A stretch of 64,000 nucleotides of DNA, taken from assembly GCF_020509005.1 (NCBI RefSeq), contig NC_063019.1, forward strand, positions 3,038,001 through 3,102,000. Direction: 5' to 3'. Below are positions 1 to 13,669 of the stretch, in pieces. The notes under the pieces are model-generated. The model worked only from the letters and a program-made list of their open reading frames with translations, was not told the DNA's origin and ran no database searches. This DNA is from Fulvia fulva (taxonomy: Eukaryota; Ascomycota; Dothideomycetes; Mycosphaerellales; Mycosphaerellaceae). Made by a program: the position numbers and the translations under genes. Each line of letters begins with the position of its first letter. Position 1 is the first letter of the stretch.

Positions 1-1738
1 TCGGCCTTCTTTATCAGTGCTGCCAGCCGACGGGCAAGATGGGACGGAAGATGGAGGAGCAGTCACACCAGGAGCCTCGTAGCGGAGGAAGTAGCACCCA
101 TCGATAAGCTGGCAGATCTGGCCTTCTGGGTATTGGTGAGCTGGATTGCAGCTATGTCGGCCTTGGCTATCAGTGGAGCCTGCTGCCGGGCATGGAGAAG
201 GAGTGTTCGTCTGATATTGTCGCTTCTCATGCTGTCCAGAAGGTACACTGTACGATGGAGCCGGAGAATCACTGGGCGGGACGTAGCCAGAGGAGGTCTG
301 TGGGTCCTCGTAAGCGGCAGACGAAGGTGGAGCGTACGAGGCAGATGGTCCCGCCGACACAACGGGTTCCTCAGAAGGCGATGGCTCTGATGCTGAGGAG
401 GAGCTCGACTCGCTTACTGACTGAGGGCCGACATCCATGACTGTCTGCGTAGAGCTGGGGGCAGTGACCGTCTCCATCTGAGCGGAAGCTGACGAGGACC
501 TGCTCGAAGTTGCAACGCTCGAAGTCGCAGGCACAGCGACAACGACGAAAATCGGTGTACCAGTGACTGTCGAGGTGCCCAAGACAGATGCCTTGCTCGA
601 AGCGGCGGGCAGGCCAGGCAGGGTAGGAGTCACAGCAGACCGTGCATTGGTTGCTGCTGCCGGCAATAATATGACCACAGAATGAGTCCCGACCAGGGAG
701 ACAACCTGGCCACCCACGGTCGCCACGCTGCCAGTGACAGTCGTGCGAACCACAGTGGCGGCAGGAATGATCGCTGCACCTGTCAAAGTTCGAGCAACAC
801 CGCTCACGACGGCGACGACATTGGTGCCGACCATGGTGCCTGTCACAGTGACGGCGTTCGTTGCTACCGCAACTGGAGGAGCCGATAGGGCTCCAGCGAT
901 GGAGGTCCCAACCGGAAGACCGGCGACAAGCTGCGCAGCGCTGGACTGGGTCACTGTTCGAGTCAAGCTGGATGGCAAGACGACCACGGAAGGGGCCCCG
1001 GCCGCGGTAACGGTGAGGGTGGATGCCGTGCTGAGAGGCCGCACAAGCACAACCGGAACAGAGCTCGTGGCTGCAGGCTGAACAGCCACAGCCGGAGTGG
1101 ACCTGCTGGATGCAGTGCCGACAGCCTGAGCTACCACAGCCGTGGTGGTCGAAGTGGCACCTGGCAGGGCATCCGGTTCTTCACGCTTGCCGAGAGCAGC
1201 GGTCTTTGGACGGACGCCGCTCACAATCTGGGTGACGTAGAATGTCTCGTACTCTGGCTGAGGCTGGACTGTGACTTGGACGACAGGGAAGACCGTAATG
1301 GTTCCTTGAGTGGTGACTGTGGTAGCTACAGTGACGGGCACCGGTGGCATAACCACGACCTGCGGTGTGGGAGTGGGTGTCTCGAGGACAGTGATGACAG
1401 ACTTGGCTGATGTTTCCACGAAGCGCTGGATAGTGACTGTAACGGTCTGAACAGCCTGCGGCTTCGCCCCGTAGATGGTGCGGGTGTGCAAGATGGTCTC
1501 TGTAGAGATAGGGACTAGGCATTGTCAGTCACTGGCCGCATCGATGGCGTGCATTATTCTTACCGACAGTCGCGTAGGTCTCATAATCCGTCGACATTTC
1601 CCAGTAGTGCGTCGTTTTGTCCGAAAACACAGGTTCTGGTTTAGGAGTCTTGGTCTTCTTCTTCTTGTTGTCCGCTGGGACAGCAGAGACCAGAGGCAGA
1701 ACAGCGAGGGCCGCAGCCCAGAGAGTATTGACCTTCAT
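1..1738 (-). CDS. Secreted Ser/Thr/Val-rich cell-wall-type protein (3' end beyond window)
   Basis: The start at 1738 gives a hydrophobic signal peptide (MKVNTLWAAALAVLPLVSA) followed by a basic KKKKTK stretch. One 64-bp intron (1500-1563, GTAAGA to CTACAG) joins exon 1 (1564-1738) in frame to a long open frame that runs off the window start without a stop. That frame has few methionines and is dominated by T, V, S, A and P (TVTVQ, TTTAVV and SSSSS runs), as in heavily O-glycosylated fungal surface proteins. Near the window edge two copies of a Cys motif appear (CPAAGSTDSQGR near 165-195, CPSAGSTDKEGR near 1-36), so a Cys repeat probably continues outside. No enzyme domain is visible. The role is unknown; wall structure or adhesion is an inference from composition. 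Confidence is high that it is coding and low for function. Confidence 0.8.
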
Positions 1739-2864
1739 GGCGGGAGCGAGTGAACCACCAGGTTCAGATGTGTAGAGAAGGATGCAGAAGCAGATTGTGC
1801 GGCGTCGAAATGGTTTGTGCTCGAAGGAGATGGAGCTGTTTGCAGCGGCTCTATTAATCTATGATGCCATGCGGTGAGGAGACGTAGTGGTGTGAAGCAG
1901 AACATTCTCGTTGAGGCTGATATCGTGGTTCAAGAGCCAATGTCAAAAAGCTAACCAAGCTGTCGGTGCATATCAGTACAGCAGCATCTCGACTGCTGGT
2001 GGCGTTCTGCTCATCCGTGTGGAGATCCTTGGATATTGTCGATCATGCCATTCTTCTCTCGGTCGTAGATGGTCCATCATGCCTGGTATGTTGGCAGAAT
2101 TCGCAGATGTCATGATGGTGGTCGATAAACGGGGAGGATGTTGTTCATTGTGTCATCCAACGAGCGTTGGCTCAATCATGCTGAGTGCTACCCTCGGTCT
2201 GGTAATCGGGTCTACACTCCGCACGTGTCCGCTGGTTCATCACTTCAGCATTGTCCACATAGGAAGCTGCGCTGCGATGAGACGACATGAACTTCTCTTG
2301 TGCGGCCGTCTAGGAGCTGTATTGCTGGGCGGGCCTGTGGAAACACTGTCGGACAGAATAAGGTGTGGGTGTCGATGCCCGCAACCACAACATCCTCACT
2401 ATTGCTCGCCCAGACAGATGCAGGTTTCGTGGAAAGAAACTCGTATCACGGCATTGTCAGCTGGGAGTCTGTTCCCATGAGCCTGAAATGCAGTCGTGCT
2501 TTTTGAACGTTCAAGTCTGATCAAAACTTGGTGCAAGGACGCGTGTCGTGCGTGGTGCATTTCGTGCTTTATAGGTCCCATCTGTGCTTGAGGCGGCAGT
2601 AGAACTCTTGTACTCGGCCATGACGATGTTCGGAAAGGTGAGGCACGTTGTGGAGGCGAGACGTGATGGTGAGATGTGATGAGTTCTTGTGAATGATGTG
2701 AAAGTTGAGATGTTTCGAGCTGGAGTCCGAGTCGCGTTCTGCGGTTGTCCCGCAAGATGCCGATGTTTCCCCGCTGTTTACTTTGGCGAACTCGATTTGC
2801 GGCAGAACTTAGAACCCATCAAGCACTCACAGCACAACTCCCCTTACAAACACGACAGCGCATT
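1739..2864. other. Intergenic region between divergent wall-protein gene and nuf2
   Basis: About 1.1 kb with no convincing gene. Open frames here (for example 1911-2480 on the plus strand) have no recognisable motif or plausible splice structure. The region must hold the promoters of the wall-protein gene (minus) and of nuf2 (plus). Confidence 0.6.
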
Positions 2865-4399
2865 ATGCCCAGTATGGACTACCACCCACGTCAAAGCATG
2901 GCTCCGCGCGGCTCGCAGATGGGCAGCCAGCAGAAGAAGCCAAAGGAGCCCGATGAGGATGCATTCATGACGTTGGTATGCGACAACAAGGACTGTTGAT
3001 CTGGTACTATACTGACCGAGTGTATGCATAGCCCGACAAGGAGATCGCAGGATGTATCAGCGACATTGGAATCAACTTCGCCATCGACGACCTCCGCAAG
3101 CCAAACCCGCAGCAGATCCAGAAAGTGTTCGAATGGTTCGCCGAACTGCTCACCAACACGACGCGTGAGATTGTCGCGCCGGCCATGCGCGCAGCAGCAG
3201 AGGATATGTGTGGCGACGACGCAGACCGCATCTTCACGGCAGACACGCGCGAGCTGATGGGCTTCTACATCACAATGCGCAAGTTGCTGCTGGAGTGCGG
3301 CATCAAGGACTTCAGCTTCAGCGATCTGTACCGCCCGACGCATCCTCGCCTCGTCAAGATCTTCAGCTACATCATCAACTTCATCCGGTTTCGCGAGTCG
3401 CAGACAAACGTCATCGACAAGTACTACAACTCGAGCGAGCAGACCAAGAACACCATCGAGCAGCTGTACCATGAGAATCAGGAGCGCGAGGATCACCTGC
3501 GCGAGATGGAGCAGAACCGCAAGAATGTCGAACACGCGATCAAGCAGAAGGAGCAGCGCAACCAAGAGCTCAAGACGCGATTGCTGGAGCTGAAGAAGTC
3601 GCAAGAGCGTGTAACGGAGAAGCTCGAGCGGGTCAAGGGTGAACAGTCACGCCTGAAGACAATGCTGGAAGACAAGACCACGCAAGTCATCAACACCCGC
3701 TCCGAAGCCAACAAGCTCCGTCCATACACCGAGCAGTCACCTCAAGCCCTCGAACAATCCCTCCGCGACCTCTCCTCCAACCTCAATCAGGACAAGACCA
3801 GCATCGAGCACCTCGACCGCCGCTCTCGCGCGCTGCAAACCTCCCACGACACTTTCACCCTCCTCCTCACCGACCTCAACTCCCTCACCGCCCTCCTCTC
3901 CTCTTTACAGCAAGACCTTCAAAAGGAAGAATCCGAAGCCCACACCTCACTGCGAAACCGCGAAGCTCTAACGGAGAAAGTCAACAACGTCCGTGAAGTG
4001 GAGCGCCAAGAAAAAATGCTCCGGAAACAGCTGCAGCAATGGCAAGACCGCACGGAGAAGCTGCGGAAGGACGCGGAGACTCGCGCGGGGAATGCCAAAG
4101 TCAAGATGGAGGGATTGCGGGCTACGCATAAGAGTCTTGCGCAGGAGAGGCGGGAGAGGGGCGAGGAGGTGGAGAAGAGGAGGGTGAGGATCGAGCAGAC
4201 GGAGAAGAAGGTAAGCATTAAAGTTTTGTTGAGGTTTGTGATACCGTGATGATGGAACTGTGCTAACAGTGTTTGCGTCTTGCAGATGGCGGATCTCAAG
4301 GAACAGATTGAACATGAGGTGCAGGGTGCGAGGGAGGAGTATATGAAAATGGAGAGTCATATCAGGCTTTACATTACGGAGATGGAGGGCAGTATTTGA
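2865..4399 (+). CDS. nuf2: Kinetochore protein Nuf2 (Ndc80 complex subunit)
   Basis: Three exons, 2865-2975, 3032-4210 and 4286-4399, join in phase (introns of 56 and 75 bp, the second with a gctaac branch site) to give 467 aa, the usual Nuf2 length. The N-terminal calponin-homology-like head is recognisable ([16 protein letters not shown], then [20 protein letters not shown] and the [20 protein letters not shown] segment). From about residue 180 to the end the sequence is Glu/Lys/Gln-rich coiled coil, which in the family pairs with Ndc80 and ends at Spc24/Spc25. The protein couples kinetochores to microtubules in the nucleus. The ATG at 2865 was chosen because the upstream in-frame extension is not family-like; the ATG at 2874 is possible. 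It is a housekeeping gene unrelated to the metabolite cluster. Confidence 0.95.
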
Positions 4400-4554
4400 A
4401 ACAGATGCGAAGTTGGAGACGACGTGATGATGATACCCGTACGCACGAAATTTGCTTGTACTCGAGACATTACGATGCTTCTTCTGTTCAGTTGGCTGTA
4501 CCAGTCTGTTCATCCATCCCCCTAACCAGCAAAGCACATCTCCAGATGGGTTTG

Positions 4555-6087
4555 CTACGCCGCTCGACTTTTCCGCCCCGTCACCGTCAACAACAGCGTC
4601 ATAGCTCCACTCGCCGCAATACTCGCAAGCAAAATCGCAATCATCACCCAATTGCTCCCAACATACACAGGACTCCTCTCCGCATCCTCCGGCCAGCCTG
4701 AGAACAGGGCGTAATTCGTCACCACACTCCCCAAATTCCCCAGTCCCGACACCAACGCGCACGCCGCCGCCACGCCGATCTCTCCATGCCTTGGCTGAAA
4801 AATCTCTGCTGTCCAGGTCATAGTGATGGGGACGGTAGGTCCTAACCCAAAGCCCACGATCAAGAGGCCTACGTACCGTCCCCATTTGGCTGAGGTCGAG
4901 TCGCCTGCGTAGGGAGAGATGAGGAGCCCGGCGATTTGGAGGGCTGTGGGGATGCTGAACCATAGTGCGCGATGTCTGTGGAAGTGGTCGCTGATGGGCG
5001 TGATGCAGAGGATTCCGATCAAGTCGCAGATCCAAATGGGGGCGTAAAGGAGGCTCAGCTCGACGCCGCTGAAGGAAGGGTTAACGGCTTTGAGGATTAC
5101 GGTACCGTAGCTTTGGACGCCGTTTCCGACTCCCACGACGCCGAAGTACATGATGAGCAAGGGCCAGAAGCGCCAGTCGATGAGGACGTTCCAGAGATCA
5201 CGCAAGTTCCAGTCGGAGTTGTGGTAGGCTGATTTTAGGTCTTTGTAATGGAGGATTGCGTCGTCTCCGGTTAGGGCGGGGTTGGGGGTGGGTAGGAATT
5301 TGTTTGTCCAGCTGCGCTTTGGCGACTCGCCGGGTATGAGTGGTCGGTCTGGTAGCCACCAGATGAGGCTGAAGCCTACGAGTAAGGTAACTAGCCCCCA
5401 CAGTAGGAACATCCACTGGAATGCGATAAGGCCTCCGTCACCGTCCATTTTCTGGAAACCGGCGCTGACGAGCCCTACCACCGCCGCTGAGACCTGGGAT
5501 GCGGTGAAGTACCACCCGACTCGTTTTGCCATGCGGTGTGGTGGGTAGAATAGTGTTAAGAAGAGACTCATGCCCGGCCACATTCCTGCTTCCACCGCGC
5601 CTAGGAGCAGGCGGAGGACATAGTAGCCAGCGGCATTGCGCATCCCGACCATGGCAGTGCCGATGATTCCCACGCTGATCACAATCCGGGCTAACCACAC
5701 GGAAGGTGAGAGTTTGCTCATCGCCAGATTACTAGGAACTTCGAGCACGACGTAAGTCACGTAGAACAACGCCAGACCTGTCGAGACCTGATGAGGAGTG
5801 ATGTCGAGGTACGTCCCTAGATCATGGCCGGAAGACGTATTCATCGTCTGAGCCAGGCCGACATTGGAGCGGACGGCGGAGCAGAGAAAGTAGAGAAGCC
5901 AGAAGGGAGGTATGATCCTCATATCCAGCTTTCGATAGATCTGCCGCATCCGTATTGCGTCTGGCCTGGTATCGTCGTCGTTGCCGTTGCAATGTTCGGC
6001 ATCTTGTGAGTTGGTTTCGGCTTCTTTGAAGTGGTCATCTTGGGTTGAGGCGCGATGGCTCGTCTGGGCATGGTCCAGATCTGCCAT
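4555..6087 (-). CDS. MFS transporter, anion:cation symporter (allantoate/nicotinate permease-like) family
   Basis: A single exon of 510 aa. A hydrophilic acidic N-terminus (about 55 residues) is followed by IYRKLDMRIIPPFWLLYFLC, the characteristic opening of the Dal5/Tna1-type carriers, and about 12 hydrophobic segments. The inter-helix motif around EVPSNLAMSKL and the helix-4 signature GAVEAGMWPGMSLFLTLFYP are typical. It ends with a basic tail (GRKSRAA). Members import small anionic organic compounds such as allantoate, nicotinate, pantothenate or organic sulfonates at the plasma membrane; the substrate cannot be read here. It is divergent from the Zn2Cys6 regulator at 6645 with a 557-bp shared upstream region, suggesting that regulator may control it. 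It converges on nuf2 with a 155-bp gap. Confidence 0.88.
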   Translation of the reverse strand: MADLDHAQTSHRASTQDDHFKEAETNSQDAEHCNGNDDDTRPDAIRMRQIYRKLDMRIIPPFWLLYFLCSAVRSNVGLAQTMNTSSGHDLGTYLDITPHQVSTGLALFYVTYVVLEVPSNLAMSKLSPSVWLARIVISVGIIGTAMVGMRNAAGYYVLRLLLGAVEAGMWPGMSLFLTLFYPPHRMAKRVGWYFTASQVSAAVVGLVSAGFQKMDGDGGLIAFQWMFLLWGLVTLLVGFSLIWWLPDRPLIPGESPKRSWTNKFLPTPNPALTGDDAILHYKDLKSAYHNSDWNLRDLWNVLIDWRFWPLLIMYFGVVGVGNGVQSYGTVILKAVNPSFSGVELSLLYAPIWICDLIGILCITPISDHFHRHRALWFSIPTALQIAGLLISPYAGDSTSAKWGRYVGLLIVGFGLGPTVPITMTWTAEIFQPRHGEIGVAAACALVSGLGNLGSVVTNYALFSGWPEDAERSPVYVGSNWVMIAILLASIAASGAMTLLLTVTGRKSRAA

Positions 6088-6644
6088 CTTGCTTCAATGG
6101 AAGCTTGCGGCCAGCTGTGATGTTATTGTTTGAAGCCATGATGACTGTTGGTGTGGCACGATTTTCATCGTCACTGCAAAACTGCAGGTGACATTTGATG
6201 GCGGCGGCAAGGAGTTGACGGGACGGGCCATCAAGATCTGATTGTGGCTCTCCGGTATCGGGTCTTTGGAGTCGCTCGGTTGTCCTTACCTTCCTGTGAG
6301 ACAGCAAGAACAAACATCGACAGTCATGTCAAGCGTCATGGCATTGCTACGTGCTTTCACGACCTCCAAGACGAGAATATGCACGGCGCGGACTCCTGGC
6401 AGTGTGCTATGCCGCGGTAACAAGACAACTTCGAGTTTGCCTCTACATGCTCAGCCAATCCTTCGAAGATCCGAAGGATGCTACGCCGCAGAACTGTACC
6501 GATCATGTATGATTCAAATCCGATTGACCGTCAGAGCCTCTGTGGGCCTCTTGACGGCACCAGGAACGCAAGACGTGAAGTCCGCCCCTCGAGGCAACGC
6601 AGTACTGTTCTGGCCAACGGTTTCTGGACCCGGATCGCACCAAC
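6088..6644. promoter_or_regulatory. Shared upstream region of ACS transporter and Zn2Cys6 regulator
   Basis: 557 bp between two divergent start codons. No gene is seen; overlapping open frames lack motifs. It probably contains both promoters. No specific operator could be identified by eye. Confidence 0.5.
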
Positions 6645-8688
6645 ATGGGAGACACATCAGCTGCCGGTCCTCGGCCTCTGCGTGGCCTTGCCTGTCAAGA
6701 GTGCCACAGGAGAAAGATCAAGTGTAACAGGACCTTTCCATGCGAACGATGCACTCGGATGAAGCTGAAATGCGTACCGAATTCTCGCAGGCCTCGCGCC
6801 AAGAATGGCGCAGCAGACAAAGAACTTCGTCAACGCATCGCAAAGTTGGAGGCTCTGGTAGGAGCACTTCCGGAGTCCGATATCTCGAAGAAAGCAGATC
6901 TTGAAGCAGCTACACAGTCTCCTTCAGGCACACTAGAGGCTCCATCGACAACACCCGCTAAAGCTACTGGTCTGATCGCCAGCGACTTTTGGGCCTCTCT
7001 TTCTTTGGAAGTGAAAGCTCTAGCCGATGTCTTTGATGACGAAGATCGCGCCAGTGATCAAGAACAAGACGACCAGAGCCCGAGTCGTACACTCTCAGTT
7101 TCTAGTCCTTCAAAATCCGTTACATCAGGCTTCGACCCGATACTATGCCTTGCTGCGACTTCGACAGAGCACTTGTCCGATCTACAGACTCTGGACAGCA
7201 CGATGGTAGTTCACCTGTTCAACAACTACCTGCAGTATGTTGAGCCGCTGTACAAGATCTTCCATGTTCCAACACTTCGAGCCTTGGTCGTCGAAGGCAA
7301 ATCGTATCTTGGCCGAAGTGCCAATGCGTCTTGCAACATGGCTTTAAGAGCGTCGATACTATTTGCTGGCATAAACTCAATGAAGGATCACGAGTGTCTA
7401 AGTATCTACGGGAAGTCCTTGGATCAACTTGTGTCACATTTCAAGCGCTTGGTGGACACAGCATTATTCAAAGCTGATCCACTGACCACTACTGATATGG
7501 CAACAGTGCAGGCGCTGACATTATATGCCGTATGTCCCCCACTTATACACCGAATAATATATCACTGACCCTCGCATACAGGTGACCATCCGCATCATCG
7601 ACCCAAGTCGACGCGCATGGTCGATTATTGGGACTCTGATTCGTATTGCACGTGCCATGGAGATCTACCGAGACTCGCCAGGGGATTCTGCTTTCCTCAC
7701 ACAAATTCGGCGACGTCTCTGGTCTAATATAGTCTCTCTTGATGCGTACTGCTCGTTTGATCGTGGTTCAATACCTGCCTTGCCGACGGAGTCCTTCTCA
7801 CAGCCGATGCCGGCGAATTGCAACGACGAAGACTTCGACGAGGACTCTTTGACAGTCACAGATCGCGAGGGCCAGATCACAGGGATGACTCTGGCTTTGG
7901 TCGCGCGGACAGGCTACGAAGCATCATTTCGCATGGCACTACCAGGATTCAGTTGGGAGCAAAGGCTGGAAATCGCTCGCGACACTCACGCGACAATCAC
8001 TGAGAAATATTCACAATACTGCGATCCGACAATCCCTGCGCACGAAGCAGTCTTGCGTGTAGCAATCGTGATGAATCACAGTATGATTCTGCATGCCGTC
8101 AGACCTATCAATGTCCGCGACGCTGGATCACCACCAAAGTTCGACTCTCCCTGGGTCATGGAGCTCGCTCTGAACCTTTTACGACCCGCTGCGGAGCTTT
8201 GGGTGAATCACGAAGGTGGCTATCGTACGGCTCCTTGGGTCCCTTGGCACTCTATGGCCGTCATTCTCGCAGGCCTTTGCTCGATTCGAGACACACCAAT
8301 GACCAATGAAGCCTGGAACGTCATCAGCGTAAGCATGGATCGGTACTGTCACGATGTGGCAGATGGAAGGCAGGGCATGCTGTGGAAAGCACTGGAGAAG
8401 CTGCATAAGAAGGCTACCGCATTCCAGAATGCTTCTCTTCCTGTCGGCACGGGTCTACAAGCTCAGGTTCTTCCTCAGCTGGAAATACCACAAACAGCGG
8501 CATGGGATGCTAACCTGATACCGATCCTCAATGCGGATGTGTCTGGCCTGACTGATGTCGCCATGATGGAGTTTGATCCCAATCTTGGTGGCAACATGTG
8601 CGAGTCGGTGCCAGTAGCTGACGATTGGCTAGACTGGGAAGCATTGATGAGGGATCTGGACGATATGAAAGCTGGACAAATGCTGTGA
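6645..8688 (+). CDS. Zn(II)2Cys6 transcription factor with fungal-specific middle region
   Basis: Two exons, 6645-7529 and 7582-8688, join in phase across a 52-bp intron to give 663 aa. The binuclear zinc cluster is complete at residues 17-43 (CQECHRRKIKC then CERCTRMKLKC; Cys 17, 20, 27, 33, 36, 43), followed by a basic linker and a short coiled coil (KELRQRIAKLEALVGAL) that usually mediates dimerisation. The remainder matches the fungal-specific transcription-factor domain in layout, including HLFNNYLQYVEPLYKIFHVP and the RRRLWSNIVSLDAYCSFDRG motif. It should act in the nucleus on CGG-type sites. It is divergent from the symporter gene, so transporter regulation is the simplest inference. 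The first exon runs open 36 nt past the splice site, so the intron call rests on the family fit. Confidence 0.9.
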
Positions 8689-9276
8689 TGCCTAGCTCGG
8701 GTATCAACCAGGGTAGTACCTTGCCGCAAACTGCTGACAAATGACATGAAGCGTGCCGTGTCGAAGACATGATGATGTTACCTTAGTTGCTGAAGCTTAC
8801 AACGAGAAAGGCACTTCAACGATCGCGGGCTCGTGGCCGAGCAGTACATTCGCGATGCTGATCGGCGATAATGACATGCGAGCGTGACTACAGTACAACC
8901 CCTGTCAAAGTATGCCAACAATAGCAGGCCTGCATGACACGCGAGACGCTTTCATAACCATGAACGTACATGGATGAACAGGGCGTCTTGGCGAAGTTTA
9001 CCGTCTACCTCGAGTCATTCGTCAGCATAAGTGACAACGTATTCGAATCGGCAACAACTATAGCACGATTTGTACCTATGTGGCACCGCATCGCTATCTG
9101 ATCACTGGACCTCAGCCCGTTTCTATACGGTGCTCGACAAAAGCCCGGCGTGGAGAGAAACGTGGCGCATGGAAGGCTGGCGATCAAAAGCTCAGCGGTG
9201 TACTCAAGAGCTTCAACACACGCATGGCTGCACTATCATGGAAACCGTCGATGACACCCGGTGTGGCACACCATAC
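8689..9276. other. Intergenic region (convergent gene ends)
   Basis: About 590 bp between the 3' ends of the Zn2Cys6 gene (plus) and the membrane-protein gene (minus). It presumably holds both 3' UTRs. No gene or clear structure was found. Confidence 0.5.
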
Positions 9277-10133
9277 TCAATATCGCAATGGCTCCATGTC
9301 CCCGCTCCTCTGGACTGGCGTGACAGTGACTCTTCGCTTAGTCTTGCACCGCATGACGCTCAGCACAAGGATAACTAAATTCAGCACACTAGTCGCCACA
9401 TTCGCAACACCTGAGTAGAACGAACTCGTCTAGAACAAAAGTCAACCAGGAGAGCTCATGTAACATCACAAGGAGGACTCACCTGCACACCGCAATACTT
9501 CTCAAAGTCGACACTAGTCAAAACATCCTGAAACTCCTGCGCAGACGTACTGCATGTCCACCCCCAAAGATTCCTAAACTTCCCATCAACCGGCTCCTTC
9601 CCATATCGATATATCCCAGCTGAGACAGCCCAAACAACCACGTTCACCCCGAATATGAACCACGTCCAGCCAGATTCGTACACTGCCGCCTTGTTCCCAC
9701 CTCGAAACCCGCCTCGCAAGTATGCGCCCAGCACGACAAGGTTCAGAAGTAACGATACTGCGGACACGGCGGCATACATGTACGTGTACCATGCGATCGT
9801 GTCGTGGGCCCAGGCTGTGCGAGTTTGCCCCTCGACGGTGAAGTAAATGTCTTTTGTACGGAGAAATTTGATGAGAGTTTGGAGAAGTGGGGCGAGAGTC
9901 GTTGCGGACAGAATCGTGGCGAGGAGGCGGGAGACGAGTTTGAGGATACGAATGCTGCGCTTGAGGTGGAAGTCTTCGAGGGCGGCTTGTGAGAATGATG
10001 GATCTTGCTTTGTCGTGTTGGAAGGCGGGACGGGGTCGTAGCTGTTGGCGCTGAGGCCGGAGTGTAGGGAGGTCTCACTGGATAGAGGCATCGGTTTAAG
10101 AGAGATGTTGTCTTGGGAGTAGGGCGCCATCAT
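9277..10133 (-). CDS. Four-helix integral membrane protein, unknown function
   Basis: Exon 1 (9483-10133) and exon 2 (9277-9429) join in phase across a 53-bp GT-AG intron, giving 267 aa. The polar N-terminus of about 60 residues contains a Ser/Asn-rich stretch. Four hydrophobic segments follow: one around LKLVSRLLATILSATTLAPL, one around MYAAVSAVSLLLNLVVLGAY, one around WFIFGVNVVVWAVSAGI, and a last in exon 2 around VLNLVILVLSVM, with a basic cytoplasmic-type tail (RCKTKRR). A loop before the fourth helix has two Cys (WTCST, EKYCG). Topology resembles MARVEL-like proteins, but no diagnostic residue supports that name. Without the spliced second exon the protein would lack its fourth helix, which supports the intron. 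Confidence 0.7.
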
Positions 10134-11428
10134 TGTGCTGGATCGCGATCGAAGGAACGTTCATTTTCCTCTAGGGAACGGGACGGGAGCTCTATATGAA
10201 CCTGATATCGCCACATCCTGGTTGGGTATGTGGTACAGCACTGATCGGACAGCACGGTACCTGCATTGTGGCTGCTTCAAGCCCGAGCATTCATCACCAT
10301 ACAGTTCAAGCACAATACGAAAGGCTGGAACATCGCCTTATCACTGTTCAGAACTTCGTATGTGTGGATGAAGTACATAAGCGAGCTTCGAGGCGCCCTT
10401 GATGCAGTGTAACAACACCACATACTAAACTTGGTATAGCTGACTGCGTCTACTGCTATTCTCGTACTGGAGGCCGACTTCTTAGCACACAAAGCGAGTG
10501 TTAAGATGACTAATGGATTTATCATCCGGCGTGTGCATATAGTGTGAAAGAGCTGCCACGTCGCAGGCCGTCGCCATATTTCAATGGTCTTCCTGCGCCT
10601 TCTGACTTTCTTGTGCTACAAAGATCTGTAGACATGGCAGTGCGATGGCAGGAAGCTCTCGATGTGCACATGTGAGCTCAGCTTCACGTGAAGCACAGGA
10701 ACGGTTTCCATGCTCTGAGAAGCCAGTCCATGCGTAGCCTTTCAAGTCACGGCTACGACGAATTCAACCATTTGACTAAGGAGATTGAAGAGGCACGGGG
10801 AAACCACCTTAGTGATTTCATTCGCACAAAGAAGTCTAGAGTCGACCAAGGAACTGCTTATGCATTGAGCTCTCGTCTTGCATAACACGACGACGAACTG
10901 GCACATGTGACCAGGACCGTAGACAGGGCACGGGTCAACGCTGTTGATGGCACGGGCTCGCACAGGGAGCTCGATGCTTGGCTCGCATCCCGTGCCTGTG
11001 CGACTTGGCGCAGACGGCTACCTCGCTGGACCCGTGCTCGGCGGTGCCCTATGATCGTCATCCATGAGCTGCATCATGGGCGTGGACCGGTAATCTCTTC
11101 GCCGCTGTAGGGCAGTACGATCACGATCTCCCCCTGGCATAGAGATCTCCGTGATCCTTCGTGTTCCGCCTTCGGGGACTCGGGCGGGAATGATTGCCGC
11201 AGCGTGATGATGTCCCAGAGTCGTCGAATGACCGCATGCCTCGTTCTACTCTCATGGCAATGGACGTCAAGGCGCTGTACATCACATGGTCGTAAAGCAA
11301 GGTGTTGCTCCATCATTCGCGCATGAGCTTTACGATTGCTTATCAGCTTCTAGCATCTGCTGCGTAAGTGCAACGAGAACGATCGTCCCCTTAATCCGCC
11401 GACAGGCGCCGCAGCTCAATAAAAGTAC
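10134..11428. other. Intergenic region, left edge of the metabolite cluster
   Basis: About 1.3 kb with no convincing gene. Between 10949 and 11003 there are overlapping short inverted repeats (GGCACGGG at 10949-10956 with CCCGTGCC at 10989-10996; TCGCACAGG at 10958-10966 with CCTGTGCGA at 10995-11003) that could form a hairpin. No transposon ends or target duplications were recognised. Confidence 0.45.
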
Positions 11429-13386
<1,958 letters not shown>

Positions 13387-13669
13387 GATCGCTTTGCTTG
13401 ACTGATACCCGGGGCTTTCCTACACGTTCGCATTGATGTCGTCTTTGGCCTGCATAGGTGAATCGTATCAACACGACGTAGATCATGGGGATTGTCTTCA
13501 CTGGCAGACCTGACCAGGTACCGGGGACTGTTTACCGGGACGCCGAGTCGAATCCTTCGGTGCGCATGGTGTTGACGTGCGTCCCGTCGAGATCCTTTGC
13601 TTGTAACAATACTGGTCGTCAGTTTTCTTGGAACTGTGAAGCACTGAAGACAACAGTAGACTGTGCAAC
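13387..13669. promoter_or_regulatory. Divergent promoter, BVMO / aldo-keto reductase
   Basis: 283 bp between opposite start codons. It contains TTACCGG at 13532-13538, a heptamer also found upstream of the PKS/MT-FMO pair (33570) and of the O-methyltransferase gene (36951). A regulatory role is inferred only from this recurrence. Confidence 0.4.

Noticed and set aside
1911..2480. Plus-strand frame of 189 aa between the wall-protein gene and nuf2
   Set aside because: Its ATG lies between two divergent genes, composition is unlike coding, and no family motif or intron structure supports it.
2891..3604. Long minus-strand frame (237 aa), Leu-rich
   Set aside because: It is the antisense shadow of the Nuf2 coiled-coil coding sequence; no motif of its own.
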